DNA of 64,000 nucleotides. Source: Haemonchus contortus. Its lineage: Eukaryota > Nematoda > Chromadorea > Rhabditida > Trichostrongylidae. The notes beneath the pieces were generated by a model. The model made no database searches. It was not told where the DNA came from and saw nothing but the letters and a program-made list of their open reading frames with translations. Shown piece by piece: positions 14,131-24,669 of this stretch. The stretch covers positions 39,397,005 through 39,461,004 of the forward strand of contig LS997567.1 in NCBI GenBank assembly GCA_000469685.2. The letters run 5' to 3'. The first letter of the stretch is position 1. Each line of letters begins with the position of its first letter. A program made the position numbers and the translations under genes.

Positions 14131-14489
14131 CTTCACAATTCTCAAACCATCTTGAACTTTTTTCTAGTTTTTTATTACTATTACTCTCTTTCACTACTTC
14201 TTTGTTTACCCAACATGTTATTATGTACCGTAACAATATACTACACAATATGGTGTCATTGAGAATAATCGTGTTGTGTTCGGAAGCTTGCTTTGGATCT
14301 GTTGTTGTTTTCATTTACACGAATCTGCTTGTGTAACAAATATTAAGTAATAATAATAATAAATCAAAGGCTCTCTTTCAGATTCGGATGAGCTTCTGAT
14401 CAAAACTAAAGATCGGATGTTGGTTTATTACTTTATTTGGGATAGGATATTCCTGTCATTGATCAACCAAGTTCTTTTCCAAATTCAGC

Positions 14490-16158
14490 ATGACGTCATT
14501 ATTGGGAATGGTCACAATTTTGATGACCTTTCAAGTTGTTAATGGCGAGGATCAAACAGTGAATGCTTTCGGTTGTGTCTATTGCAATGGAGAACCACTA
14601 AAAAATATCACCGTGAAGATGTACGATGTAGATCGTAAGTGGCGATATCTCAGAGATATGGTATTTTTAAGCTTTAATAAAAAGTTATCTAAAATGGTAA
14701 TAAATTCCCAAAGCCAGTTGCTATCGTTCATACTGCGAAAGAGGTGAAAATGAAGCGGAGTTTGAGTGGAAGGCCGTACCAGGGTTACAGCGAGCTTCGG
14801 TTTCTGGATTAGAGCTGTTCACCAGCGAGTAACTGCTTTGCTTCTCTCACATGAAGTTTACTTGAGTTGTTGAACCATCTAGTTCAGCAGCATTAAATGT
14901 AGCTCATAGTGGTACCATACCAAAGGAGAAGGGACAGTCCTGGTCAAGGGTTTGCGCCATGGCATCTCCTTTAGTAGATTAGAGGACGAGACCGACTCTG
15001 AGCACAGATTAAAGGAGAACGGACAGTCCTGGCCGGGGGTTACGCCATGGCATTGACTTTAGTAAATAAGAGGGCTTGACCGACTTCGAGCACATCAAAT
15101 AAGGAAGAGCTCTTCAGGTTCTAGCAAATCAAGCTTCCCAAAGCAGGGTCAGGTTCTGCCAGATGCCTGATGTGTCAGATGTCATGAAGAATCCTGGCAA
15201 CAAAAGTTGCACAAGTTTCATGAAAATATTCAAAAATCTGTTAAAAAGTAATTCTGATTAGTATGTAATTTTACTGCAGCCTTTCCAAGATTGCAAACTT
15301 TTGAGGCTAACGTTTTGGCTAGCCCGCCTTCGTCAGAATAATCATAATTATTCATAATCAGATTGCCAAACTGTAAAAAAAAACTTCATAATCATCAGAT
15401 ATACATATAATAGGTTTAACTAAAAAACATTTTTAGCCATTGTCGACACATTAATGGGCCAAACAGTTACTGACAGAGATGGTTGTTTTTTCGTCAACGG
15501 CACAGCTAGTGATTGGCGATCCGATATTGATCCAGTCATCAACTTCTACCACGAGTGCCCGATGAGAATGGATTTCGGAGTCAGTGGGGCCGAACTTTTT
15601 CTTTGAAAAATCTTTTGAAAAACTTTTGTATGTGCTTATCACTGTCTGCTACAACTGTCTACTTCTTCTTTTTTAATATCTGCAAGGAAATTATGACATG
15701 AGTTTCGAATTTCAGAGCATTTTCATTTAGTCGTGCTTTCTCGTTCCGGTCACTCCATTAGGAGGGCGTGATGCCTCATTGGGAATAGCCTATGAAGTTG
15801 TCCAAAGTTCCGACATAGTCCCTCTACTTTAGAGTTACGAAGCCATCACAGCTTGACCACTATGAAACGGTGTACCAATTTTTGGGGTCATGCAACTGAA
15901 ATACCCCTGTCCAATGAAATCTTTGACTTTTCGGATCAGAAAGATTCCCGGTTGTCAATACTTTCAAGTAACGGTAACCATTTAAAGTAATGTGATTCAA
16001 ATTGTAAAATTTTAATACTACTCTTTCCCTTATTTCAGATTTGCCTACTCAAATCGCGGCTATTTCTCGATGCTCCTGAGGTGGTGGACAAGGATTTCGT
16101 GAATCTTACTGATATCGAAGTGTCGGATCTTGTTACTACTAAAGACTGCTTACATTGA
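14490..16158 (+). CDS. Transthyretin-like (TTR family) secreted protein
   Basis: Three exons join in phase: 14490-14634, 15437-15579 and 16039-16158, giving 135 residues, normal for nematode TTR-like proteins. The ATG lies one base after a TTCCAAATTCAG acceptor, so the mRNA is probably trans-spliced there. Residues 1-19 (MTSLLGMVTILMTFQVVNG) form a signal peptide. The mature part shows the family pattern: FGCVYCNGEPLKNITVKMYD as the first strands, then GQTVTDRDGCFFVNG, then DPVINFYHECPM. Members are secreted beta-sandwich proteins, abundant in parasite secretions; C. elegans TTR-52 binds phosphatidylserine. No catalytic function is implied. An AATAAA at about 16204 is the likely poly(A) signal. 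The exon 2 donor (GGA before GTCAGT) was chosen because it keeps the frame into exon 3. Confidence 0.88.
14922..15100 (+). repeat. Two tandem ~89-bp repeat units
   Basis: Two adjacent units (14922-15010 and 15011-15099) share 'AAAGGAGAA.GGACAGTCCTG', 'GCCATGGCAT' and 'GACCGACT..GAGCACA'. They lie in intron 1 of the TTR-like gene. Each contains the palindromic core GCCATGGC. Confidence 0.7.
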
Positions 16159-16618
16159 GTGCATTCACAGTTGAACTTTTTAAATGCTAAAGAATGCTTG
16201 CTTAATAAAGTTTTCAATTTTTACATTCATCAGTTCTTCTGGAAGCTAAGAACCCCACCAATATCAGATACAGGATCTGCGGTGGCTCATTCTGAAGTCT
16301 GAATGCTGTTTGGCCCTCATGGTTACAATCTTATTTTACTTGCGAGTTAACCTCCTCTATCACGTATGCATACAAGTACTGATCCAACTTTTCAGTATGG
16401 AACAGTAAATTGTCTTTCATTAATGGATAATTTGCGTAGGTAACAGTAACCCGATTGCTGGTCAGGGTTGCAGTTCTAGTCATTCGGCCATTTACTTGGA
16501 TTGCACGTACCAGTTAGTAATTCGGAAATGTTACTTCTTTCCCATTTCACTTTTATGTTTGTTAGTATCGTACCAGACCCACCTCTGATACAGTCTAGGC
16601 CAGAGTTAGAAATATGTA

Positions 16619-17859
16619 TTAGGTTGTCGGAAAAGTATTTGCGCATTTTGGTTTCCATTTTGTGGAATCTTTGGGGATTGCTCTAGAGCCTTCACTGTGG
16701 AATATGCGTAAGTGCAGGTCAATGCGCTCTTCACACCATACGTGCCGTGGCATTTCGCAACGGTTATGGTTGCAAGAATCGCTCTCGACTCAAAGCTAGT
16801 CAGACTATCTTTTCTTCATAAGTTCAGAAAAAACGTTAATCCAAATTGAGCGAGAGGGGGAATATGTGATGCGATAGGACCATTCATCGTCTCTAATAGC
16901 ACGTCAAGTAGTTGGTACAAGAAGTTCAAAAATGACCACTTTAACTGGACCGAAGAACCACGATTTAGGAGACTAGCTGAGCTCAATGATGACTATCTCC
17001 TGAAGCTGGTTGAAGAAGATACTAAGTTTAGTACCTATCAGCTGAAACAGGAGCTCATAGCCATCACGACACAGCAGCTGTCCATTTGCATCGCCTCGGA
17101 AAGACGTGGAGATTCGGAGATATGGATAAGTTGTGGTCTGGGTGGCCAACACCTCCAAATGAAGAGGGATTCATGCCTGAACTTGATGACTTTCCGACGC
17201 ACCTTTGCATGGCTGGAAGACTTAATCACTGGCGGCGAGAAGTGTGTTCCCTACTTAAACCACATGAGGAAGCGCCAGTGGCTTAGATGCGCAGAGCATG
17301 GAATCCCGAGCTCCAATCCAGAATTCCTACCCTCAGAAGGCAATGCCAAGCGTTTGAAGCCATTCAACAGGACCATTCACTGGGACTTTCTACCACCAAT
17401 CTCCGCTGTCAGTACTGAAGCCCAGTGTGCTCTGTGGACCGGATTGCTGCAGCTCTAAGAGAGAAACTGAAGAAAGTCTATTTTCTCCACAACAGTGCTC
17501 GCCCACACTCTTCGAAGGAGGCTCAGAAAAAGCTTCAAAGCTTGGAATGGCATGTTCTGGCCCACCCACCGTATTCAACAGACCTGGCTCTAACGGATTA
17601 TCATCTGCCCCGTCGCTGTCGAACCATTCGAAAAATAAGAAGTTTGATTATGTGAATCAACTCGAGACGTACATTGACGAAGTTTCCTCCTCGAAACCTC
17701 AGGAATTCTACGCAAGCGGAAACCACAAGTTGCCTGATGAATGGCAATACCTTGTCGATAATGATGGTGCATATATTTGTTAACTGTTAGTTATTGTAAA
17801 GGAAAAAAATAAATTCAAAAAAAATTGCAAATGGTGCACATACTTTTCCGCCAACCTAA
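16619..17859 (+). mobile_element. Mariner DNA transposon with dead transposase
   Basis: The element is 1,241 bp, flanked by TA (16617-16618 and 17860-17861), with inverted ends starting TTAGGTTGTCGGAAAAGTAT on the left and ending CTTTTCCGCCAACCTAA on the right. Transposase remnants run in one direction through several frames: a helix-turn-helix-region fragment near 16960-17060, ITGGEKCVPYLNHMRKRQWL near 17230, YFLHNSARPHSSKEAQKKL near 17480 and HPPYSTDLALTDYHL near 17565. Two of the three catalytic aspartates seem lost: the family's TGDE reads TGGE and HDNARPH reads HNSARPH; the last D (in the DYH block) remains. Frameshifts between fragments confirm that it is inactive. Confidence 0.9.
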
Positions 17860-17861
17860 TA

Positions 17862-18744
17862 TAATAGTAAAGAGATTCGTAGGGCCGTAAGCCTCTTCTA
17901 AATGAACTGGAGGGCTCATGCGACAGGAATAGTCTCACCAAAGTCTCCTAAGAAAGCATACAGGGCCTGATGATAGGATCATCAGCCATCTGTCCCAATG
18001 ATCATCAAGTTCCTAGAAAAAGCGCCAGTCTAAGTGGTCCAGTGGATCGCCCTTGTTCAACGGTCGCAAGCCACAGTATTCATTGCGTACCGAAGCTTTC
18101 TTGAAAAGACTGCCGCGTTGGCCTTCGTCCTGGAGGATCCGGTCAGAAGCCGCTCTGGTCCAATGCTGACAATACATTAAGCAGGAAAAGGTTATTTTTT
18201 CCTGCTTCTACATAGAAAGAACAAGGACATGAAAGGTCCCGATTTGCATCGAAGAACCGGTTTCACTTGGCGTTGTGCAAGTTCCCTAATCTGCTTACCA
18301 AGGGCTTTAATGTGACAATTGCAAGCATGGCTAAATACAGGAATGTTTCAAAGCTCACTTGTAAACACGCTATCATAACTTTCCATTATGTAGCTGAAGA
18401 TATGTCATAATCAGAGGTTAACTTATTAATTTTCACCTGATCACATCATTTTTCATGGATTATTGTCTTTCAATCAATACTGCTTCTCGAGCTCAAGCTC
18501 AATTCTTTGGTTTACAGGAGAAGCCATATTCCTTAGCTACCTACAGTTAAAAAAACCTTGGCAGTGTGTGTGGTCCTTTTGTTGTTCCGGGGTTAATTCC
18601 GGCTGCAGAGCGCTTACTCCGTGGTATGGGACAGGAACCGGGGCGCACTTCTGAATTCAGCTTAATTGTTCCCGTTGTCTCTATCGAGCGAGGAACCCCC
18701 GTTTGTTCCCACGCCATCGTCAATATTAAAACCCTACCACTGAG
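17862..18744. other. Intergenic DNA with an RTE fragment
   Basis: About 18010-18180 holds 'GTGGTCCAGTGGATCGCC' and 'GGATCCGGTCAGAAGCCGC', which resemble the RTE remnant near 13700-13850, so a second short minus-strand RTE fragment is likely. A small hairpin (AGCAGGAAAA / TTTTTCCTGCT) sits at 18180-18208. Nothing else is recognised. Confidence 0.45.
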
Positions 18745-19015
18745 AAGTGGTGTAGTGGCAAGAGGCGCACTTCACACACGCACGGTCGCGGGTTCGAGCC
18801 TCGATCGATATCCGCCTGGGCCAACCAAACCTTCCATCCCTCCAAGGTCGGAGAAGTGGTACCGATCTCGTCTGGGAGGATAATATCACTGACTTGTGCA
18901 GTGGCTGGCTACCGCAAATAATTGTATAGGCCACATAAACATTCAGTACACCACTACGATTCTGAATGGAAGTCGAATGCGTGGGCGCATCCCTCAGACA
19001 GGATTGACCAACGCC
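18745..19015 (+). mobile_element. tRNA-derived SINE copy
   Basis: A well-preserved copy: A-box region 'GTAGTGGCAAGAGGCGCAC', B-box 'GCGGGTTCGAGCC' at about 18788-18800, then 'ATATCCGCCTGGGCCAACCA', 'CGTCTGGGAGGATAA', 'ACCGCAAATAATTGTATAGG' and the 3' block 'CACTACGATTCTGAATGGAA'. The promoter-like boxes point to a tRNA-derived RNA polymerase III origin. Confidence 0.85.
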
Positions 19016-19282
19016 CCAATGCTTTAGGCTTTGGACTTTAATTCGTTTATTATTACCCCAGTAAACCGTTAACTACTTTGCTCATACTGTCATGTACTAT
19101 TCACGTGGCAAGTAGGGCAGAATCGAGAAGGAAAAAACACACAATAAGGCGGAGCTTAGCTAAAAATCAGAAAAAAAATTCTCGAACTTGCAACCAAAAA
19201 ACATTCCCGAGCGGTTCATGACAACTTTAATGGTTCCGATAATAATCGTCACAAAACGAAACAGAAACGTGATCCGTTCGCG

Positions 19283-22200
19283 ATGAGATCTTCATTGGGT
19301 GCTGCCTCGCTCAATCTCGTCTTCCCATTTCTTCTAATGCGTAGACAATTTCATCTTATTATATTTATTATATTTATTCTCTATTTGAGCCGACGAACTA
19401 GTGCTCCATTCTATTCTGAAAATGCGTAAGTGCTGTTGATCCAGAATATTTTTGTAGCAGGGAATTGCCCACAAAAATCAAAAATTCTTCAATTTTGACC
19501 AAGAAACGGGAAATTCTTTAATCTTTGCTATCGAAAATAATAATTAAGTTTTAGTGGACTGTCTTTGAACTATTTGGAATCAATTCATTTAAACTGCGAG
19601 CCAATTATTGAAGACACCGAGGATATCGTGAAATATCGACATTGGAAATATGACTTTAAAGATTATGAATATGAGCTCTACAAATCGTCAAATATGTAAG
19701 CATTACTTTTGGAACAGTTCGATGAATCGATTTGTATCAAAAACATTCAGATGTGAAACGATCAATAAGTATTTTTACTTCGAGAGGGAGCCGTTGTCCA
19801 AAGAGGAAGAGGAATATCCTTTGGCTTTCGGCTTTGTTCTTTACAAAGATATTGTACAGGTTAGAAGAAAATAATATTAAATGCAATGTATAATTTTACT
19901 ACAAAGAATTTTGTTATTTGAGGTGTTGCTAGAACTGAGTATTTTTTACTATCCACAAAATACCTACTGTATTACGGTAGACGGTACTGCAAACAGGACA
20001 TTCAAGAAGGTCATTATGCATTTGCCGAAGTGCTTCAAGAATATTAAGACTTTTGTGAGTTTTTTTACTACTAGTACATATACTAAGTTAATGTAGTGTG
20101 TTGCTTCGGAAATTTAATGTAATTTCTATCGCGTGTAAACATTTATTTCCAAACTAGGTTATTTCACACCTTCACTGAATCGCCTACAGGGTGACCTCGC
20201 TAAATCGGTTGGCTGCTGACCCCTTCACCAGATTCCAGCTACCTGATCAATATCGACTTGAAAAAAAAAACAAAATTCGTTATATTTTAAAATATGAGAA
20301 GTGGAACTGACTGATCAAAAATTGAACTTCAACTGGACATAAAATATGCGAAATTGAAGGCTGTGAAAGTTAAAGTAATAATGAATAAAGAAGTAAGCCT
20401 GAGCACCCTCCCAGCAACGCTTGAGGGGTTCCATGATCAGCGTGCCAAACACAATAGTGGGCAAGTTCGTCACCCTGTCCGTCGACTTATCCTTTCCAAG
20501 GCGGGCAGTTGATTCCATTTTTGTGTATTCGATTCGCCGCACGCGGCAGCCGCGGACTAGTTGCCTCGTTGTTGTAGTATAATTCAGACAGCTCGTTCGA
20601 TATGCTACTGTTATTCTGAACATGATTCTACTGTTATTTCTTTTGTTCCTGTATTCCATACTCGCTGCGCTGCTTCTGCTTCATTCAATTTCCTTCGTGC
20701 GCGACGTCGCTCTCGCCGCGAAGCGATTATTGCGATTCAACTGCACCACACCCAATTCTTTTACTTATCATTTACACGTCACCTTATAGCCCCTATGTCA
20801 TACTACCATGTTTCCTCTTTTTACTTACCATTCGGACGCCTCTATCGTAGTAAAAGTCAAAAGTTACTCTCAGTAGCGTCGTTTCGTTGTAGGCGCTTTC
20901 ACACGAAATTTTTGTGCTTCCAAGAATTCACGTCATTTTATTTATGACTGCTGCTTTTGACAGGCTGATCACATTACTATTTTTTATGTTTTTTTTCTAC
21001 ATAGGCTTTTAGAGCTTCATTAGCGTCCACAATTATAACAAATGCCAGTATAATCGAGAGTTCAAATGTAATAGAAAAATTAGGGATTATACGAGAGGTA
21101 AAAAAGACTTCTCAAGTTTCACATAAAATCCTATACTTTTTTGAAGCAACACTAAGTCCAAATTCCTGTTATTGTCGAGAACCGTTTACGTGCTTGTTGT
21201 TGTTGTTGTTGTTGTTGTTGTTGCTGCTGCTGCTGCTGCCGGCTGCAGTTGATTTGAGAAGCAATGAAAGTTCATTGCAGCGGCTAACAAAAATTTTTCA
21301 GAGCGTATTTTTTGTACATTTTCAAATTATTACGCCTTCTCAGTGTTAGAAAAGAAAAAGGAAACTTTCCATTCCGATTTCTACTGTATCTATAAAAAGT
21401 AAAATTCCAAAATCCCTGGACGAATTTCATTCGTGATAGATTGGGAAGCGATCACAATGGGGATCATATGGTATACTGGACAACGTGTATCAGTGTTTCA
21501 ACTATTTAGCACATTCGGATCATAACTGGAAATATTACCAGGTACGAAGCTCATTGATTTTTGCTGATTTCGTACTATTGAACAAGTAATTTGTCATTTT
21601 GTAGTATTTATCTGGTTCGGATCTACCATTGCGAACTAATCTGGAAATGGTTCGCATAATGAAGGCCTTGAATGGTTCAATAAACTCGGATATCGATGAA
21701 TTCGAAACGGATCGTTATCGAACGATGGAGGCATTTGTTTTTTTTCATTTGTAAACTGGTGAAAAGGTTCTTGTGGGTGGGGGGTCATTTCCGATAAGCC
21801 GTGCCTCTTCTTCAACACACTATCTGTTCGCAATTGAATGCCCCTTCGACGACAAATTTACCGAAATAGCGCATCTGCACGGGAGAAGGGCATTAGGAAC
21901 GATTTTCTGTAATCGAATGGCCGCACGCGGCTGTCGCGGACTTCGCTTCGCCGTTATTACAGCTCTGGCCTCCTTCCTACAGCTCAATCGATATATTACC
22001 CTAAAATTCCATGGATAAGAGCGGGTGAGCCTACCGGTGAAAAATGAATTGGAAAAAATCTACATTGAATGCAGTCACCCCTCAATCTTGTTGGATGGAT
22101 AAATTAAACTTCGAAGAAGAAGTTAAGAAAAAGCTCCGCCCCTCAACTCTAAACCCCGCCCACTTAATAAACAATTCATATAGAAAAACAGCGATCCGTG

Positions 22201-24669
22201 AAATATCTATTAGATATTTTACGGATCGCTGTTTTTCTATATGAATTGTTTATTAAGTGAGCGGGGTTTAGAGTTGAGGGGCGGAGCTTTTTCTTAACTT
22301 CTTCTTCGAAGTTTAATTTATCAATCCATCAAGTTTGAGGGGTGACTGCATCCAATTTCGATTTTTTCCAATTCATTTTTCACCGGTAGGCTCACCCGCT
22401 CTTATCCATGGAATTTTAGGGTACCCTTATTTCAGTCATGATTCCACTGTTAATTCTATTGTTCCAGTATTTCTTACTTGCTGCTGCATTCTGCCACATT
22501 CCTTCGCGCGCGGCGTCTCTCTCGCCGCAACGCGACAATTTTGGTCCTGCTGACCACACCCTGCAAAAGCGAAAGAAAGTTAATTGCTCCTCCTAAACTC
22601 AACCAGCATGAAGTGAGCTCGACTGGTTATTGAAACCAGTGATGAATTATCGACCACGTTCCCCCAAAAGCGAAGCTAGGAAAGCTTTTTGGACTAAAAA
22701 TATTTTTTAAAACGTGCTCATGTACTGTATCGAAAGCTACAACTTGTTTTTTTTAGGGTATTCACCCGCCGCTGCCTCTCTACAAATCTGCCATGTCAGT
22801 GGCAATGCCCCGTGCAGCTGCCAACTATATTGTTCGAAGCGAAAAAGTAAAAAGATTACTTCGGTACCTTAGTAACACCTGGATCCCAGATGAATCATTC
22901 TGGACGTCAGTAGCCGGCAATGCACCCCGTGAGAACTTGTTTTTTACCTCTTTTTCGCAGTAAATAACATGAATAACAACATAATAACAATAATTCTAAG
23001 CCACTTTACCAGTCTTGTTGGTTCAGGCTTCAATTTTTTTCATGAAAGGTGTAAATCGAGAGTACCAGTTATTCCAGTGGCGAGTCGACAAACGTCGTCA
23101 ATTAGAAATGAATCAGTAGGGATACTTGTTAGATGTCGCAGAAATTAGTTACTATTCACACATCTCCCCTCTTGCCCACTGTATTTGAAACTGAACGCTG
23201 ATTGGCTGAACGAAGAACGGACCAATAAGAATCAAGCTCATGCTTTCCATTTCAATTCTGGGTGGCTCCTAAAGAAGTTTTAGACTCACAGTTTGATGAT
23301 TCCAATGAAGTAACTGAATTATTGGCTAGTCGCAGTGAACGTATGGAATTTAATGAGCACGCCCTATATTTGTGATCAACCAGTATGGAGTGAATTAGAA
23401 AAATTTTTCTTTTTTTCTTATAAATTGATCATTCAGACTAACACGTAGTTATAGTAGACCCGTGAATCATGCCTAAAGGCACAGTTCACGATAATTTTGG
23501 GTAGTCCCAGATTATGATGAAAAATGGAGGGCAAGATCGAAAATAGTGCGATGAAGGTGGAGAAACTGCGTGAATGGTGTTTCCAAAGTGAGAATAGGCT
23601 TCGAAAAACGGTTAAAAAGGGCCTGGACAAGAATGAGACCAGAAAAATGAAGAAGAGTGGTGCGTTTGGACGAGCTACACAATGTGTCTCACTGCGTAGG
23701 GTCCTGGTGCGAGTAAAGGACTGCGATAAGCAAAAATGCATTCACTTATAAGCATAAGCAAACAAAAAAAAACCTTAGTTACAGCGAAAGTTGCCCACAT
23801 TTTTCAGCCTCTAGGAGTAGGAAATTAAGCAAGGGATCGCGACAGCAAGAAAAATAACAGAGGAAAAAAGAATGTGAGAAAACATTACCTCATCACTCGG
23901 CGACAGCTGATTGTGTGTGGGTCCTAGAACAAAAACTTGCAATCTGTATTGTCTCGACACTCGTCTCTGACGTCTGACGTGACGTGGATGGAGAGGCGGG
24001 AAGGCCATTGACGTCCCCGCCCACTGAATTATCGTGAACTGTGCCTTTAATGTGTATTTCTGACTTATCTACTGCGTATTACTTATTATCTTCTTTTGAA
24101 GTACTACGTGTACCGGGATCATTTCGTGCCCGTGATATCATCTGGCTCCGGAAGCATCTCAATGCAAATCTACCCTGGGAATGGACTACCAGTTCCATCG
24201 GCACTACCTACATTGGTCGATATCAGGTCTGGGAATGGCAGAAGGTCTGCATGGGTTGGTATTACATGTGTATCACTTAACGCTTTCACTTCTTTCTTCC
24301 TATTTTAGTAATTCTCCATTCAAAGCTCTTGGCATAACTAGTTTTTACTGCTACCTTTCAGGTCAAATAAGAGCTTGGTCATGTGTATTCGGAGTAATGG
24401 ACATTCCATCAGTCATCAAACGACCTGAACTGATCGTTCATAAGTTGGATTTGACTTTTGAACCGGCTGCATACTTGTGCCTTATGAAGGTGGTTACTTT
24501 GAAATTGAATATTTATAACGGAGTACCGTTACTAATAATTTGCATTCACAAAAAAGTTGAAGAACCTGATCGACTACTGTACACCATAGTACTGGAACTT
24601 CAGCCCATAAAACAGGACCAAGTCTTCTGTTGGGGATTTCCAGCTAGGGTGTGTTTTGGACGCATTTAG
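19283..24669 (+). CDS. Core-2/I-branching-type beta-1,6-N-acetylglucosaminyltransferase
   Basis: Ten exons keep phase: 19283-19425, 19555-19695, 19751-19859, 19923-20054, 21005-21097, 21440-21541, 21605-21736, 22757-22928, 24102-24254 and 24362-24669, about 494 residues. Residues 22-35 (FHLIIFIIFILYL) are a single membrane anchor near the N-terminus, as in type II Golgi enzymes. Family motifs (Pfam Branch) follow in order: EEYPLAFGFVLYKDI, FYYPQNTYCITVDG, CFKNIKTF, WGSYGILDNVYQCFNYLAHS, WKYYQYLSGSDLPLRTNLEM, PPLPLYKSAMSV, TWIPDESFW and CVFGVMDIPSVIKRPELIVH before FEPAAYLCL. By family it would add GlcNAc branches to O-glycans or related acceptors. Exon 5 is the least certain, the exon 7 donor (GTTTTTTT) is weak, and the true 3' end may lie at 24489 if a further intron begins there. 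Confidence 0.85.
20500..20753 (+). repeat. Dispersed repeat R1, copy a
   Basis: R1 is a family of about 250-300 bp with five copies in the window. Its landmarks are 'GCCGCACGCGGC', 'ACAGCTCGTTCGATATG', a T-rich middle with 'TTTTGTTCC', 'GCGACGTCGCTCTCGCCGC' and the end 'GCACCACACCC'. The start and the reverse complement of the end share a weak 'GCAGT.GGA' core, so R1 may be a TIR element. This copy is in intron 4 of the core-2 gene. Confidence 0.75.
21193..21241 (+). repeat. (TTG)n/(CTG)n microsatellite
   Basis: About nine TTG/GTT units run directly into about five GCT/CTG units within intron 5 of the core-2 gene. This is a simple trinucleotide repeat. Confidence 0.9.
21881..22561 (+). repeat. 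Repeat R1, copy b, split by a palindromic MITE
   Basis: The left part (21881-21996) has 'GGCCGCACGCGGCTGTCGCG' and 'ACAGCTCAATCGATA'. The right part (22424-22561) has 'TTCAGTCATGATTCCACTG', 'GCGGCGTCTCTCTCGCCGC' and 'GACCACACCC'. Aligned with copy a, the two parts are contiguous apart from the 423-bp palindrome and its TA duplication. Confidence 0.8.
21999..22421. mobile_element. 423-bp near-perfect palindrome (MITE) with TA duplication
   Basis: The element starts CCCTAAAATTCCATGGATAA and ends with its reverse complement, flanked by TA (21997-21998 and 22422-22423). The two arms of roughly 205 bp pair almost throughout, meeting at a tiny loop near 22208 (AAATATCT..ATTA..AGATATTT). A few mismatches are visible, for example CTCAATCTTGTTGGATGGAT against ATCCATCAAGTTTGAG. 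There is no ORF. TA target use suggests mobilisation by a Tc1/mariner-class transposase, which is inference. It lies in intron 7 of the core-2 gene. Confidence 0.9.
23476..24047. mobile_element. Non-autonomous TIR element R2, copy a
   Basis: Inverted ends AAGGCACAGTTCACGATAAT and ATTATCGTGAACTGTGCCTT are flanked by TA (23474-23475, 24048-24049). The interior is non-coding, with shared landmarks 'AAGCAAACAAAAAAAAACCT' and 'TGATTGTGTGTGGGTCCTAG'. Two further copies are at about 31064 and 55680. It lies in intron 8 of the core-2 gene. Confidence 0.88.

Noticed and set aside
18788..18800. tRNA-like B-box in isolation, suggesting a tRNA gene
   Set aside because: The same head is repeated in at least seven other places with a long common body, so it is a SINE and cannot fold as a normal tRNA.
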